Shown here: positions 44,704 through 53,210 of the stretch, one piece after another
Position numbering within the stretch: the stretch's first letter is position 1
Layout of the letters: each line of letters begins with the position of its first letter
Assembly (NCBI RefSeq): GCF_002982135.1
Contig: NZ_CP019982.1
Span: 1-64,000, forward strand
Direction: 5' to 3'
Length of the DNA stretch: 64,000 nucleotides
Source of the DNA: Pediococcus inopinatus
Lineage (GTDB): Bacteria; Bacillota; Bacilli; Lactobacillales; Lactobacillaceae
Translations under genes and position numbers: made by a program
The notes under the pieces: model-generated
Seen by the model: the letters and a program-made list of their open reading frames with translations, nothing else
The model's database searches: none
What the model was told of the DNA's origin: nothing

Positions 44704-45190
44704 AAGATTTTACTTGCCATACGTTTTAGGTATAGTGATAGCACCTATAATAGGTGGTTTAGTTGGAAAAAGAAGCAAAAAAATTTCTTTAATTGGAATG
44801 ACAGTTGGACTGATATTAGTATTAATCACGCCATTTTTTACAAGTAGTGTTTTAATATTAAGCACTTTTAAGAGTGTTTTTAATGGCTGGTTGACTGAAA
44901 TATATAGGCATCAAGATGAGTTACCAAAGGATAAACGTATCTGGGTTAAGTACACTATTCAAAGTATGGGAAGTATCGCCCATCAGTTTGTTTTAATGAT
45001 AATAGGTTCTTTACTTGTTATGGGCAATCAATCATCAGTTAAAACCTTTTTTGTTGTGACTAGTCAGAAAATTCCTACGGTCGAAAGCAGAACTTTGATG
45101 ACCAACTGGAATGGCATTGCAACAGGAATCCTGTTGATTGGGTTGATTGTCTATGGACTAGGTTCAGCAATCAAAATAAACGTAAAATGA
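44704..45190 (+). pseudogene. MFS-type transporter, C-terminal part, left copy
   Basis: The open frame continues out of the IS256-B end: LPRFYLPYVLGIVIAPIIGG, LVGKRSKKISLIGMTVGLIL and four to five helices, ending GLGSAIKINVK. The R-S-K-K loop between helices is typical of major facilitator proteins. The N-terminal half is missing, removed at the IS end. A perfect copy is at 49165. Confidence 0.65.
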
Positions 45191-45312
45191 TGTCATTTTT
45201 GCAGCGATCCACAAAAATTTGAGTGAATTTTTAATTGGGCACTAGCATTCAATGGGTTGGGGCGACTTGATTGTAGCACAGGACGATAGGCCCTTTTGTT
45301 GTGCATAAAAAT

Positions 45313-45361
45313 AGTGTTGATGGATTTTATCCATCAACACCAAAATATCATAAACCCCATA
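45313..45361 (-). repeat. ISL3-type end, left of the zinc island
   Basis: The hairpin GTGTTGATGG/CCATCAACAC and then CAAAATATCATAAACCCC, reading as an ISL3 tip that points at the island. The opposite end (49001) has a sister tip with a few differences, and homology of the two arms stops within it. Confidence 0.55.
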
Positions 45362-45365
45362 AAAA

Positions 45366-46277
45366 TTACTTTTCTGTAGTACTAATTATCTTATAAAGTT
45401 GCTGATACTGACTAAGCATCCAAGTTTTATAAGTTTTTCCGGACGGTAAAGTTTCAGTAACAGCCAGAACTGGAACATTATTTTTTCTTGCTAAACTTAC
45501 TAAATTGTTAACAGTATTTGAATCCACTTGTTTGTTAAAAACAAAGAACGCAATTTTGTGATTCTTAATATTTGTTTGCATTGTTTTAATAGTCTTTGGA
45601 GATGGATCAACACCATTTTCAGTGTCTTCCTCAAAACTATGATCTGCTACTTTAAAACCGGCGGCCTGTAAAGCGTAATCAAATACCGGTTCACTAACGT
45701 AAACCTCTTTATTGGTAGTCTTCTTAGCGACTGCATTGATTCGTTTAATTTGTTGATTAATCGAAGCTAAAGACTTAATATATTGCTTGGCATTGGCTTT
45801 AAAGTAAGCTTCGTTTTTAGGTTGTAATTTACTGAAATGTTTAGCCAAGTCGTTAGCTAGTTTAGGCATTGTTTTTGGGTTATACCACAAATGCGGATTA
45901 TCTCCATCCTTTTTATCTAAAAGATCTTCACCAACTTTAATATATGTAGCCTTAGGGGCATTTTTAGCCAACTTGCTCATCCAGCCATCATAACCCACTC
46001 CGTTTGCAACCAATACATTGGAGTTAGCCACTTCTTTAGCTATTTTGGAGGTTGGCTCATAATCATGTGGATCAACACTAGGATTATTAATCACAGACGT
46101 TACATGTCCCTTGTTGCCGACAACTGCCTTAGCGACTTCCCCATAAAAATCAGTTGTTGCTGTTACTGTTATTTTATTATTTTTAGTGGATGAAGTAGAT
46201 TGTGAGCACCCAGCTATAAACGTCGCGGTCCCAATAAAAGTAATAATCAATGTTAAAAGCTTTAATGTTTTTTTCAA
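45366..46277 (-). CDS. metal-binding lipoprotein of an ABC transporter (ZnuA/AdcA-like)
   Basis: About 303 aa from TTG 46277 behind GAGGAG. Lipoprotein signal (KKTLKLLTLIITFIGTATFI, lipobox AGC). Cluster A-I metal-receptor features: SVDPHDYEPTSK, GDNPHLWYNPKTMPKLANDL, YVSEPVFDYALQAAGF, EEDTENGVDPSPKTIK. Two histidines are clear ligands. The third position is Glu rather than His, closer to manganese-type receptors, so metal choice is open; the Zur context argues for zinc. Permease and ATPase are not encoded nearby, so it must use a chromosomal transporter. Confidence 0.85.
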   Translation of the reverse strand: MKKTLKLLTLIITFIGTATFIAGCSQSTSSTKNNKITVTATTDFYGEVAKAVVGNKGHVTSVINNPSVDPHDYEPTSKIAKEVANSNVLVANGVGYDGWMSKLAKNAPKATYIKVGEDLLDKKDGDNPHLWYNPKTMPKLANDLAKHFSKLQPKNEAYFKANAKQYIKSLASINQQIKRINAVAKKTTNKEVYVSEPVFDYALQAAGFKVADHSFEEDTENGVDPSPKTIKTMQTNIKNHKIAFFVFNKQVDSNTVNNLVSLARKNNVPVLAVTETLPSGKTYKTWMLSQYQQLYKIISTTEK

Positions 46278-46330
46278 AATTATTTTCTCCTCAAACAATA
46301 ATATATTTAATGGTTGAAATACCATTTTAC

Positions 46331-47203
46331 CTAATGCACGTACTGTGTAATTCCTCTTACTACATCACGGGCAACTAATCTTTGATATATTTTAGATTTT
46401 ATGTGTTTAAAATCATGTGTGCTATCCATAAATCCCATTTCAATTAGTACTGCCGGTCTTTGATTATCGCGTAACACTTCAAAATCGCCAAAAGCTATTC
46501 CACGATTAACTAACGGAAGATTAACAAAATTATTGTTAAGTTTCTGAGCAAGCTTACGAGCATTCTGATGGTATTGAAACACTTCAAACCCTTGGGCAGC
46601 ATTTTTCTTTCCCGCAGAATTAAAATGAAAACTAATAAACAACGTTGCCTTATCCATATTAGCTATTTTAGGCCGTTTAGACAATGATACCGATTGATCT
46701 GATTGACGAGTTAGTATAACCCGTGAATATTTTGACCTTAATAACTGGGCTACTGCCAAGGCGGTTGGCAAGGTGTATGTTTTTTCCATGGCGCCATGCA
46801 ACCCAATGGTACCGGAATCAATCCCACCATGCCCTGGATCAAGAACGATTGTTGCTTCTGCCAATGAATTGATAGCTCGATACTTAGTTTGATGAATCAA
46901 CCAGCTTGCAACCCAGCCTTGATGATGGCCAACTTTAACACGCCACCATTTAGTATGAACGTTCTTTTTTTCTACCTTTAATCTGGTTCCGTAAGCGAGC
47001 TTTTCGATAATGTGACCCTTTGGTGTCGGCATGTCACGCAAATTAATTGTTTGTGCAGTGACTTTAGGCTCACAGAAATATTGAATAGTTAGATGTCCCA
47101 CGATATATACGAGACCAACAATAATGATGACACGTAATATAAACAATGGCTGCTTCCAGAATGGTATTTTGTTATTAATCAATGTGCTCAAATCCTTAAT
47201 CAT
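46331..47203 (-). CDS. N-acetylmuramoyl-L-alanine amidase with SH3 domain
   Basis: 290 aa. A membrane anchor near residues 18-42 (FILRVIIIVGLVYIVGHLTI), an SH3b domain (TINLRDMPTPKGHIIEKLAY to GWVASWLI), then amidase_3 with the zinc ligands in VLDPGHGGIDSG, AMEKTYT and FISFHFNS and the catalytic glutamate in AVLIEMGFMDS. It cleaves the peptide stem of peptidoglycan. The enzyme needs Zn2+, which is notable in a zinc-starvation operon. No strong ribosome site is visible, so coupling to upstream translation is possible. Confidence 0.88.
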   Translation of the reverse strand: MIKDLSTLINNKIPFWKQPLFILRVIIIVGLVYIVGHLTIQYFCEPKVTAQTINLRDMPTPKGHIIEKLAYGTRLKVEKKNVHTKWWRVKVGHHQGWVASWLIHQTKYRAINSLAEATIVLDPGHGGIDSGTIGLHGAMEKTYTLPTALAVAQLLRSKYSRVILTRQSDQSVSLSKRPKIANMDKATLFISFHFNSAGKKNAAQGFEVFQYHQNARKLAQKLNNNFVNLPLVNRGIAFGDFEVLRDNQRPAVLIEMGFMDSTHDFKHIKSKIYQRLVARDVVRGITQYVH

Positions 47204-47263
47204 TTAATGTGATTTAAGCATAGTGATTAACAGTCTCTTTGTAAAGTACGGCAGAGGCTCTAA

Positions 47264-47392
47264 TTAGTCTGCCCGGGTAAACAGCCGTCTCTGTTTTTTA
47301 ATCACTTTAATCGTTTTCAACGCACGTTTTCTTGTCTTTATATTGGGACTTTTTAGATGTCTGCAAGCACTCGAATGGTCTTCCTTTTCCAT
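47264..47392 (-). CDS. 42-aa basic protein in the zinc operon
   Basis: ATG 47392 behind GTGAGGAT: MEKEDHSSACRHLKSPNIKT, then RKRALKTIKVIKKQRRLFTR and AD. Strongly basic, like small ribosomal proteins, with one Cys and two His near the N-terminus. It lies 30 bp after rpsN and 60 bp before the amidase gene. I do not recognise it; it might be a diverged ribosomal or RNA-binding protein. Confidence 0.5.
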   Translation of the reverse strand: MEKEDHSSACRHLKSPNIKTRKRALKTIKVIKKQRRLFTRAD

Positions 47393-47422
47393 GATAGTTA
47401 TCCTCACTACAAAATTTTATAA

Positions 47423-47692
47423 TTACCAACTGGCCTTGTGTATCCCAGAAATTTGTCCCAGTAAGGCATATTTGCGGAAATTTAATCGGGACATTCCAAA
47501 CTTACGCATATACCCACGAGGCCGCCCATCTAAAACATCTCGATTTCGTAATCGGATTGGATTAGAATCCTTGGGCAACTTAGCCAGTGCCACGTAATCT
47601 CCCTGTGCTTTTAAATTTTTCCGTTCACCAGCATACTTCGCAACTAACTTCTTCTGACGCTCATATCTAGCTATTTTTGACTTCTTAGCCAT
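47423..47692 (-). CDS. rpsN: 30S ribosomal protein S14, zinc-independent form
   Basis: 89 aa, the length of the C-minus type. It begins [20 protein letters not shown] and has the S14 signature [20 protein letters not shown]. The two CxxC pairs of the zinc form (about 61 aa) are absent. C-minus S14 replaces the zinc version when zinc is short, keeping ribosome assembly going. The ribosome site is AAGGGGG. Confidence 0.92.
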   Translation of the reverse strand: MAKKSKIARYERQKKLVAKYAGERKNLKAQGDYVALAKLPKDSNPIRLRNRDVLDGRPRGYMRKFGMSRLNFRKYALLGQISGIHKASW

Positions 47693-47713
47693 TAGAATTT
47701 TCCCCCTTGTGCC

Positions 47714-47863
47714 CTAATTAATCTCAGTGAACCAAACTCTGTGTTTTAACTTTGGCGAGTATTTTTTTAATTTGATCTTATGAGGTGTATTCTTAGGATT
47801 CTTACTTGTCAAATACAGTTTTTCCTTTGTGTCCGCATTAGCTAAAATAATTGTTTTCCACAT
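47714..47863 (-). CDS. rpmG: 50S ribosomal protein L33, zinc-independent form
   Basis: 49 aa from the ATG at 47863 behind GGAAGGTG: MWKTIILANADTKEKLYLTS...YSPKLKHRVWFTEIN. In the zinc form the positions now AN-AD and SPKL carry CxxC pairs; here no cysteine remains. It releases zinc bound in ribosomes. Between two Zur-type genes. Confidence 0.88.
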   Translation of the reverse strand: MWKTIILANADTKEKLYLTSKNPKNTPHKIKLKKYSPKLKHRVWFTEIN

Positions 47864-47885
47864 TTTTGCACCTTCCTTATTGGGT

Positions 47886-48188
47886 TTAAAAAGAACAAGC
47901 ACCTAGCAGACTATCCATAGCATCTTCATCAACTGATGAAATCACAAATTTTACTTGTCGCGCCATTGAAAAATCTATAATTTGTCCTTGATGGTCTAAA
48001 AAGAGCAAATCGTATTCTGCCTTAATCATTCCTAGAATAGCGACTATTAGCCAGGTACTATTACTTAAGGGTGATTGAACCGTCAAGTAATTATTAGAAT
48101 TACTAAACTTAAGATTAGCTTTTGGACAATCATAATAATTAAAAGCACACTGGAAACATTGTTTTATTAGCTGATCCGAGAATTCCAT
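47886..48188 (-). CDS. unknown 100-aa cysteine-containing protein of the zinc operon
   Basis: ATG 48188 behind TAGGAGT: MEFSDQLIKQCFQCAFNYYD, then CPKANLKFSNSNNYLTVQ. C-x2-C-x6-C near the N-terminus and a last Cys in GACSF could bind a metal. The remaining sequence alternates beta-type segments (STWLIVAILGMIKAEYDLLF, RQVKFVISSVDEDAMDSLL). An alternative GTG/ATG start at 48218/48215 overlaps the rpmF stop. I do not know the family. Its place between L32 and L33 paralogs suggests a zinc-handling or ribosome-related task. Confidence 0.65.
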   Translation of the reverse strand: MEFSDQLIKQCFQCAFNYYDCPKANLKFSNSNNYLTVQSPLSNSTWLIVAILGMIKAEYDLLFLDHQGQIIDFSMARQVKFVISSVDEDAMDSLLGACSF

Positions 48189-48214
48189 GCTAAGACTCCT
48201 ATTGCTCTTCATCA

Positions 48215-48394
48215 TCACTTGAGCGATTTATGAATTACCTGTTTTCCGTGATAATAACCCGATAATGAGACATGATGTGAAAGTACATATTCTTGAAGTT
48301 GGTTATCCCAATGAATAGCCGGCAACATTAACTTTTGTGTAGCTCTTCGTTTCCTCTTTCGAGATTTGGACTGACGGCGTGCAGGTGTAGCCAT
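48215..48394 (-). CDS. rpmF: 50S ribosomal protein L32, zinc-independent form
   Basis: 59 aa from the ATG at 48394: MATPARRQSKSRKRKRRATQ, then KLMLPAIHWDNQLQEYVLSH and HVSLSGYYHGKQVIHKSLK. The N-terminus is typical L32; the four cysteines of the zinc-binding form are missing. First gene of the operon, directly behind the Zur box and GGAAGGAAA. It is easily missed because it is short. Confidence 0.88.
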   Translation of the reverse strand: MATPARRQSKSRKRKRRATQKLMLPAIHWDNQLQEYVLSHHVSLSGYYHGKQVIHKSLK

Positions 48395-48414
48395 AAAATC
48401 ATTTCCTTCCGTTC

Positions 48415-48437
48415 TAAATAGTAATCGCTACGATTTA
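48415..48437 (-). promoter_or_regulatory. Zur box at the zinc operon promoter
   Basis: TAAATAGTAATCG followed by CTACGATTTA forms a 9-1-9 type dyad that differs from the Bacillus Zur consensus (arms TAAATCGTAAT and ATTACGATTTA) at only three or four positions. It abuts the -10 box, so Zn-bound Zur would block transcription. Confidence 0.85.
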
Positions 48438-48465
48438 GCATACGATATTGCGTTTGCTATGTCAA
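48437..48465 (-). promoter_or_regulatory. zinc operon promoter
   Basis: On the minus strand TTGACA (48465-48460), 17-bp spacer, TATGCT (48442-48437). A strong unassisted promoter, so control must come from repression. Confidence 0.8.
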
Positions 48466-48507
48466 TATAAAATATCCTTGACAAAGCATAGGCAATGTAG
48501 CAGACTA

Positions 48508-48530
48508 CAAAAAGCAATTATTACGATTTA
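48508..48530. promoter_or_regulatory. second Zur-like box
   Basis: CAAAAAGCAAT then TATTACGATTTA: one arm (ATTACGATTTA) is perfect and the other is partly degenerate. 70 bp upstream of the first box. It could serve the operon through looping, or a lost divergent gene. Confidence 0.6.
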
Positions 48531-48596
48531 CAATCGATTTTTACTTTTCCCTTTGCTTAGAGAACCCCCGCTTTAAGTAATCCCATTCTAGGGACT

Positions 48597-48643
48597 ACTC
48601 CTAAAGTTCATGCGGAAGTCACTTAACTTTAGGAGTTTTATTA
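48597..48643 (+). terminator. terminator
   Basis: CTCCTAAAGTT and AACTTTAGGAG pair and are followed by TTTTATT. Confidence 0.6.
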
Positions 48644-48683
48644 TGGAAATAATTTCAAATACAACAATATTAAAAACATTACT

Positions 48684-48850
48684 AGGTAGATTAAAAATTC
48701 GATCCGATTTTTTACAAATTGGTTAGCGTAACCTGATAAGGTGCTTGCTAGTGGGGACTTTAGATGGTTTTTGGTTAATCTGGAGTAACATAGTTGTTAA
48801 ATCTTGATCACAAATGTGACCAGAACAAGTCCCTTAGGTTAAAAAATACA
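48684..48850 (-). pseudogene. decayed ISLpl1-type relic
   Basis: GGTAGATTAAAAATTCGATC, then GCGTAACCTGATAAGGTG and TGGTTAATCTGGAGTAAC, correspond in order to the 3' end of the transposases at 26763, with many changes. An old, inactive remnant of the same element type. Confidence 0.65.
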
Positions 48851-48937
48851 GTGTTTGACTTATCTCCTGATAATTAATATTAATATACTTGACATAGGAT
48901 CTATATGGATAATCAATGTTTGATGACATTCTGAAAT

Positions 48938-49005
48938 AAATAAGCGGCTATACCAACGATTATCTCCATGTTAGTATGAGCCGCTTATTAATAGTTTGGG
49001 GTCTA
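48938..49005. other. hairpin and ISL3-type end, right of the zinc island
   Basis: AATAAGCGGCT and AGCCGCTTATT (48938 and 48981) form a stem with a long loop. Right after it GGGGTCTATGATATTTGGTG (48999) is the ISL3-type tip that enters the inverted repeat. Confidence 0.55.
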
Positions 49006-49164
49006 TGATATTTGGTGTTGATGGATAAAATCCATCAACACTATTTTTATGCACAACAAAAGGGCCTATCGTCCTGTGCTACAATCAAGTCGCCCCAACC
49101 CATTGAATGCTAGTGCCCAATTAAAAATTCACTCAAATTTTTGTGGATCGCTGCAAAAATGACA

Positions 49165-49651
49165 TCATTTTACGTTTATTTTGATTGCTGAACCTAGTCC
49201 ATAGACAATCAACCCAATCAACAGGATTCCTGTTGCAATGCCATTCCAGTTGGTCATCAAAGTTCTGCTTTCGACCGTAGGAATTTTCTGACTAGTCACA
49301 ACAAAAAAGGTTTTAACTGATGATTGATTGCCCATAACAAGTAAAGAACCTATTATCATTAAAACAAACTGATGGGCGATACTTCCCATACTTTGAATAG
49401 TGTACTTAACCCAGATACGTTTATCCTTTGGTAACTCATCTTGATGCCTATATATTTCAGTCAACCAGCCATTAAAAACACTCTTAAAAGTGCTTAATAT
49501 TAAAACACTACTTGTAAAAAATGGCGTGATTAATACTAATATCAGTCCAACTGTCATTCCAATTAAAGAAATTTTTTTGCTTCTTTTTCCAACTAAACCA
49601 CCTATTATAGGTGCTATCACTATACCTAAAACGTATGGCAAGTAAAATCTT
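49165..49651 (-). pseudogene. MFS-type transporter, C-terminal part, right copy
   Basis: Same protein sequence as at 44704-45190, in the opposite direction. No intact version exists in the window. So the fragment was already broken before the arm was duplicated. Confidence 0.65.
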
Positions 49652-51003
49652 GGTAGCGTCAAGAATCTTGTGTAAATGAAATGCCTTCGTACATATAATA
49701 TGTATCTAACTTAAATAAATGATGCTTCCAAGGTGTCCTGGAGTCCTTTGAACCCTCGGTGGATCCGCTTCAGAGACTTCTCGTTATAAACATTAAACTG
49801 AGAAACCAGGAAGCGATCCAGTGAATCTTCCGTTGGAAATTGTTCTTTGTGGTGGGTGGTGCGCTTGAGATGCTTATTAAAGTTCTCAATCAGGTTAGTG
49901 GCGTATAGTGATTGCCGGATAGCTGGTGGAAAGTCCATGAAAGTGAGTAAATTCGGCATTTTAAGCAGATCTTTGATTAATTTGGGATAGGTCTGATGCC
50001 AGTTGTTGGCGAACTCATTCAGTTTCAGTTCGGCTGCTTCACGGTTGGCGGCCCGATGAACTTGTTTAAAGTCACTGATCACGGCCTTGCGGTCTTTTAC
50101 GCGAACTTTGTTCATCAGATTCCGCCCAACATGAACCAGGCAACGTTGTCGTTTGGCTTTAGGGAAATGCCGATTCAAGCCTTCATCCAAACCAACTAAC
50201 CCATCGGACACAAACAACAGCACATCTTTAACGCCCTGCTTGATCAAGGTTCCCAGCAGTTCAGTCCAGATTCCAGTCGATTCCGTTGGCGCCACTTGGT
50301 AGTTCAGCACTTCTTTCGTACCATCTGGACGAATGCCAATCGCAATATGAACGGCTTCTTTTTGAACGGTATCCCGCTTTAACGGCAAGTAAGTGGCATC
50401 TAAGAAGATGGCCGCATATTGTGAAGCCAGTCGACGTTGCTGGAAAGCTTGAACCTGTTCATTGACGGCTTTAGTCATGTTGGAAACCGTGGCTTTGGAG
50501 TAGTGAGCACCGTACATTTTCTCAATGAGTTCGGCAATTTCAGCAGTGGTAATGCCCTTGGTATACAACTGAATGACCGTTGTTTCTAAATTATCACTGT
50601 GCCGACCGTAGGCTGGCAAGGTATGATTTTCAAACCGGCCATTGCGATCTCGAGGAATGGTTAAGTTAAGTTGGCCGTACTTCGTATCAAACGAGCGCTC
50701 ATAACTGCCGTTGCGGTTATTACCAGTGTTAATCCCAGCGTATGAGTAGCGTTCGTAACCCAAAAACTCTGCCAATTCGGTTTGAAGCAGCTGGTTAATC
50801 GCAATTTCGAGGTGGTGACGAAAAACTTCGTCCAAATCTTGCTTTTGGGCTAGTGCAGCGATAATTTCTGTGGTAAGTTCATTCATGGGGAATGCCTCCT
50901 GTGATGTTTTCTGTGGTTACTAAATATCATAAGGGAAGGCATTCCCTATTTCTATACAATTCAGAAATCTTTTATGCATTTACACAAGATATTTTACGCT
51001 CTC
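49652..51003 (-). mobile_element. IS256-family element B, right copy
   Basis: Inverted twin of 43352-44703. Its outer end lies 92 bp before clpL, in that gene's promoter region. Hairpin leader as in the left copy (50887-50946). Confidence 0.85.
49711..50886 (-). CDS. IS256-family transposase B, right copy
   Basis: 391 aa, identical in protein sequence to the left copy; all catalytic motifs kept. Confidence 0.92.
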   Translation of the reverse strand: MNELTTEIIAALAQKQDLDEVFRHHLEIAINQLLQTELAEFLGYERYSYAGINTGNNRNGSYERSFDTKYGQLNLTIPRDRNGRFENHTLPAYGRHSDNLETTVIQLYTKGITTAEIAELIEKMYGAHYSKATVSNMTKAVNEQVQAFQQRRLASQYAAIFLDATYLPLKRDTVQKEAVHIAIGIRPDGTKEVLNYQVAPTESTGIWTELLGTLIKQGVKDVLLFVSDGLVGLDEGLNRHFPKAKRQRCLVHVGRNLMNKVRVKDRKAVISDFKQVHRAANREAAELKLNEFANNWHQTYPKLIKDLLKMPNLLTFMDFPPAIRQSLYATNLIENFNKHLKRTTHHKEQFPTEDSLDRFLVSQFNVYNEKSLKRIHRGFKGLQDTLEASFI

Positions 51004-51095
51004 ATACATAAAAATCGTGATACAATTAGATGAAGTTTTAAAGGATATTATGGTCACTAAGTTACACGTGTAAATTTTTATGGAGGTGTTGTACT

Positions 51096-53210
51096 ATGGC
51101 GAATTTCTACGAAAATGATCCTTTTTTCAACAATGATATGGATGATGTTTTCAATCAATTATTTCGGCGCATGGATAATCAAAATTCGGAGCGTGCACGG
51201 TACTTAGTTAATGGAAAATCGTTGACACCAGATGAGTTTGCTCAATACCGATCAACTGGTAAGCTGCCCCAAAATAATAAAACAATAGAAGTATCTAAAG
51301 ATGGTAAACAGGCTTTTAAAAAAGGAGGGATTTTAGAAAAGTTAGGGACTAATTTGACGGAACAGGCTCGTGATGGATTACTAGATCCAGTGATTGGACG
51401 TGAGAATGAGATTCAAGAAACTGCAGAAATTTTGAGTCGTAGAACGAAAAATAATCCAATCTTAGTTGGTGATGCCGGTGTAGGTAAAACTGCAGTCGTC
51501 GAAGGTCTGGCACAAGCAATTGTGGCTGGTAAAGTTCCAGAAACGATTCAAGATAAAGAAATCTATTCGATTGATTTATCGTCTTTGGAAGCAGGAACTC
51601 AATATCGCGGTTCTTTTGAAGAGAATATTAAACAGCTGGTAAAGGAAGTTAAAGCAGCTGGTAATATTATTCTATTCTTCGATGAAATTCATCAGATTAT
51701 CGGCACGGGTGCCACTGGTGGTGAAGACGGTGGCAAGGGATTGGCTGATATCATTAAACCTGCTTTGTCACGTGGCGAGCTGACTGTAATCGGGGCTACG
51801 ACTCAAGATGAATATCGCAATACTATTTTGAAAAATGCGGCTTTGGCACGGCGATTCAATGATGTTGTGATTAATGAACCGACGGCCGCTGACACTTTAC
51901 GTATATTACAAGGTGTTAAAAAGCTGTACGAAAAACATCATCATGTTGTATTACCAGATGATGTTTTGAAGGCGGCTGTGGATTATTCAATCCAATATAT
52001 ACCACAACGCACTTTGCCAGATAAAGCTATCGATTTGATCGACATGACTGCGGCTCATTTAGCGGCTAAAAATTCTCAAACTGATGTTGAGACATTGGAT
52101 CAACGCGTTAAAAAATTAGAGGCAGCTAAGGAGGCCGCCGTTAAATCGGAGGACTTTAAAAAAGCCGCTGATATCAAGAAGTCGATCGAGGAAACCAAGC
52201 AAAAAATTAAAGAAACGGATCAAAAAGAAAAAATCACTGCCACGATTGATGATGTGGCACAATCGGTTGAACGTTTAACTGGTATACCAGTTTCTGATAT
52301 GGGCGCTAATGATATTGAGCATTTGAAAAATCTTGATAAGCGTCTGAAAAGTAAGGTAATCGGTCAAGATGAAGCGGTTGAAATGGTAGCAAAAGCAATT
52401 CGGCGTAACCGTGCGGGCTTTTCAGAGGGTGATCAGCCGATTGGAAGTTTTCTGTTTGTGGGCCCAACTGGCGTAGGAAAGACTGAATTAGCTAAGCAAT
52501 TAGCCTTAGATATGTTTGGAAATGAAAATGCGATTATTCGGCTAGATATGAGTGAATATGCTGATCGTACAGCTGTGTCGAAATTAATTGGTACCTCGGC
52601 TGGATACGTAGGCTATGAAGATAATGCTAATACTCTAACTGAACGGGTTCGGCGTAATCCATATTCCATTGTATTATTAGATGAAATTGAAAAGGCTGAT
52701 CCACAAGTATTAACGTTACTATTACAAGTGATGGATGATGGGCGCTTAACGGATGGACAAGGCAATGTCATTAATTTCAAAAATACGATTATTATTGCTA
52801 CTTCTAATGCTGGCTTTGGTAATGAAGCATTAAGTGGTGACAAGCAACGAGATCAGTCATTAATGGATAAGTTAGCACCATTTTTCCGCCCAGAATTTCT
52901 GAACCGTTTTAATGGAATCGTGGAATTTTCACATCTGACTAAGCAAGACTTAAGTCAAATTGTCGATTTGATGTTGGCGGATGTACAAAAAACGTTAGCC
53001 AAAAAATCCATCAAACTTGAGGTAACTAAAGCGGCCAAAGATTGGCTGATGGAACAAGGCTATGATGAAGCAATGGGTGCGCGGCCATTACGGCGAGTAA
53101 TTGAACAACAAATTCGTGATAAGGTAACGGATTTCTACCTTGACCACTTAGATGTCAAAAACTTGAAGGCTGATTTAGTGGATGGTGAGATTGTGATATC
53201 GGCAGCTTAG
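51096..53210 (+). CDS. clpL: ClpL chaperone ATPase (HSP100)
   Basis: 704 aa, the length of lactobacillar ClpL. No N-terminal Clp repeat domain; two AAA+ modules with Walker A GDAGVGKT (about residue 126) and GPTGVGKT (about 456), Walker [10 protein letters not shown] and [10 protein letters not shown], and a middle coiled coil ([20 protein letters not shown]). It disaggregates proteins after heat or acid stress; plasmid-borne clpL has been tied to heat tolerance in lactobacilli. The start has GGAGG. No clear CtsR operator is seen, and the IS256-B end replaced the upstream region, so its control may be altered. Confidence 0.93.
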   Translation: MANFYENDPFFNNDMDDVFNQLFRRMDNQNSERARYLVNGKSLTPDEFAQYRSTGKLPQNNKTIEVSKDGKQAFKKGGILEKLGTNLTEQARDGLLDPVIGRENEIQETAEILSRRTKNNPILVGDAGVGKTAVVEGLAQAIVAGKVPETIQDKEIYSIDLSSLEAGTQYRGSFEENIKQLVKEVKAAGNIILFFDEIHQIIGTGATGGEDGGKGLADIIKPALSRGELTVIGATTQDEYRNTILKNAALARRFNDVVINEPTAADTLRILQGVKKLYEKHHHVVLPDDVLKAAVDYSIQYIPQRTLPDKAIDLIDMTAAHLAAKNSQTDVETLDQRVKKLEAAKEAAVKSEDFKKAADIKKSIEETKQKIKETDQKEKITATIDDVAQSVERLTGIPVSDMGANDIEHLKNLDKRLKSKVIGQDEAVEMVAKAIRRNRAGFSEGDQPIGSFLFVGPTGVGKTELAKQLALDMFGNENAIIRLDMSEYADRTAVSKLIGTSAGYVGYEDNANTLTERVRRNPYSIVLLDEIEKADPQVLTLLLQVMDDGRLTDGQGNVINFKNTIIIATSNAGFGNEALSGDKQRDQSLMDKLAPFFRPEFLNRFNGIVEFSHLTKQDLSQIVDLMLADVQKTLAKKSIKLEVTKAAKDWLMEQGYDEAMGARPLRRVIEQQIRDKVTDFYLDHLDVKNLKADLVDGEIVISAA

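Larger units (their letters stand above)
43352..45344 (+). repeat. 1,993-bp inverted repeat, left arm
   Basis: It matches 49011-51003 in reverse at equal length; the only difference I found is near the outer tip (GAGAGCATAA against GAGAGCGTAA). The arm contains IS256-B, the tail of a transporter gene and an ISL3-type end. The arms enclose 3,666 bp with the zinc-starvation genes. Confidence 0.9.
49011..51003 (-). repeat. 1,993-bp inverted repeat, right arm
   Basis: Reverse of 43352-45344 and of the same length. It contains the ISL3-type end, the transporter tail and IS256-B. Confidence 0.9.

Noticed and set aside
45313..45340. Perfect hairpin taken as a terminator of the transporter fragment
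   Set aside because: The same hairpin is part of ISL3 ends at 8120 and 49011 and lacks a T run here.
47343..47597. Plus-strand frame of 84 codons
   Set aside because: It is antisense to rpsN, which is an unmistakable S14.
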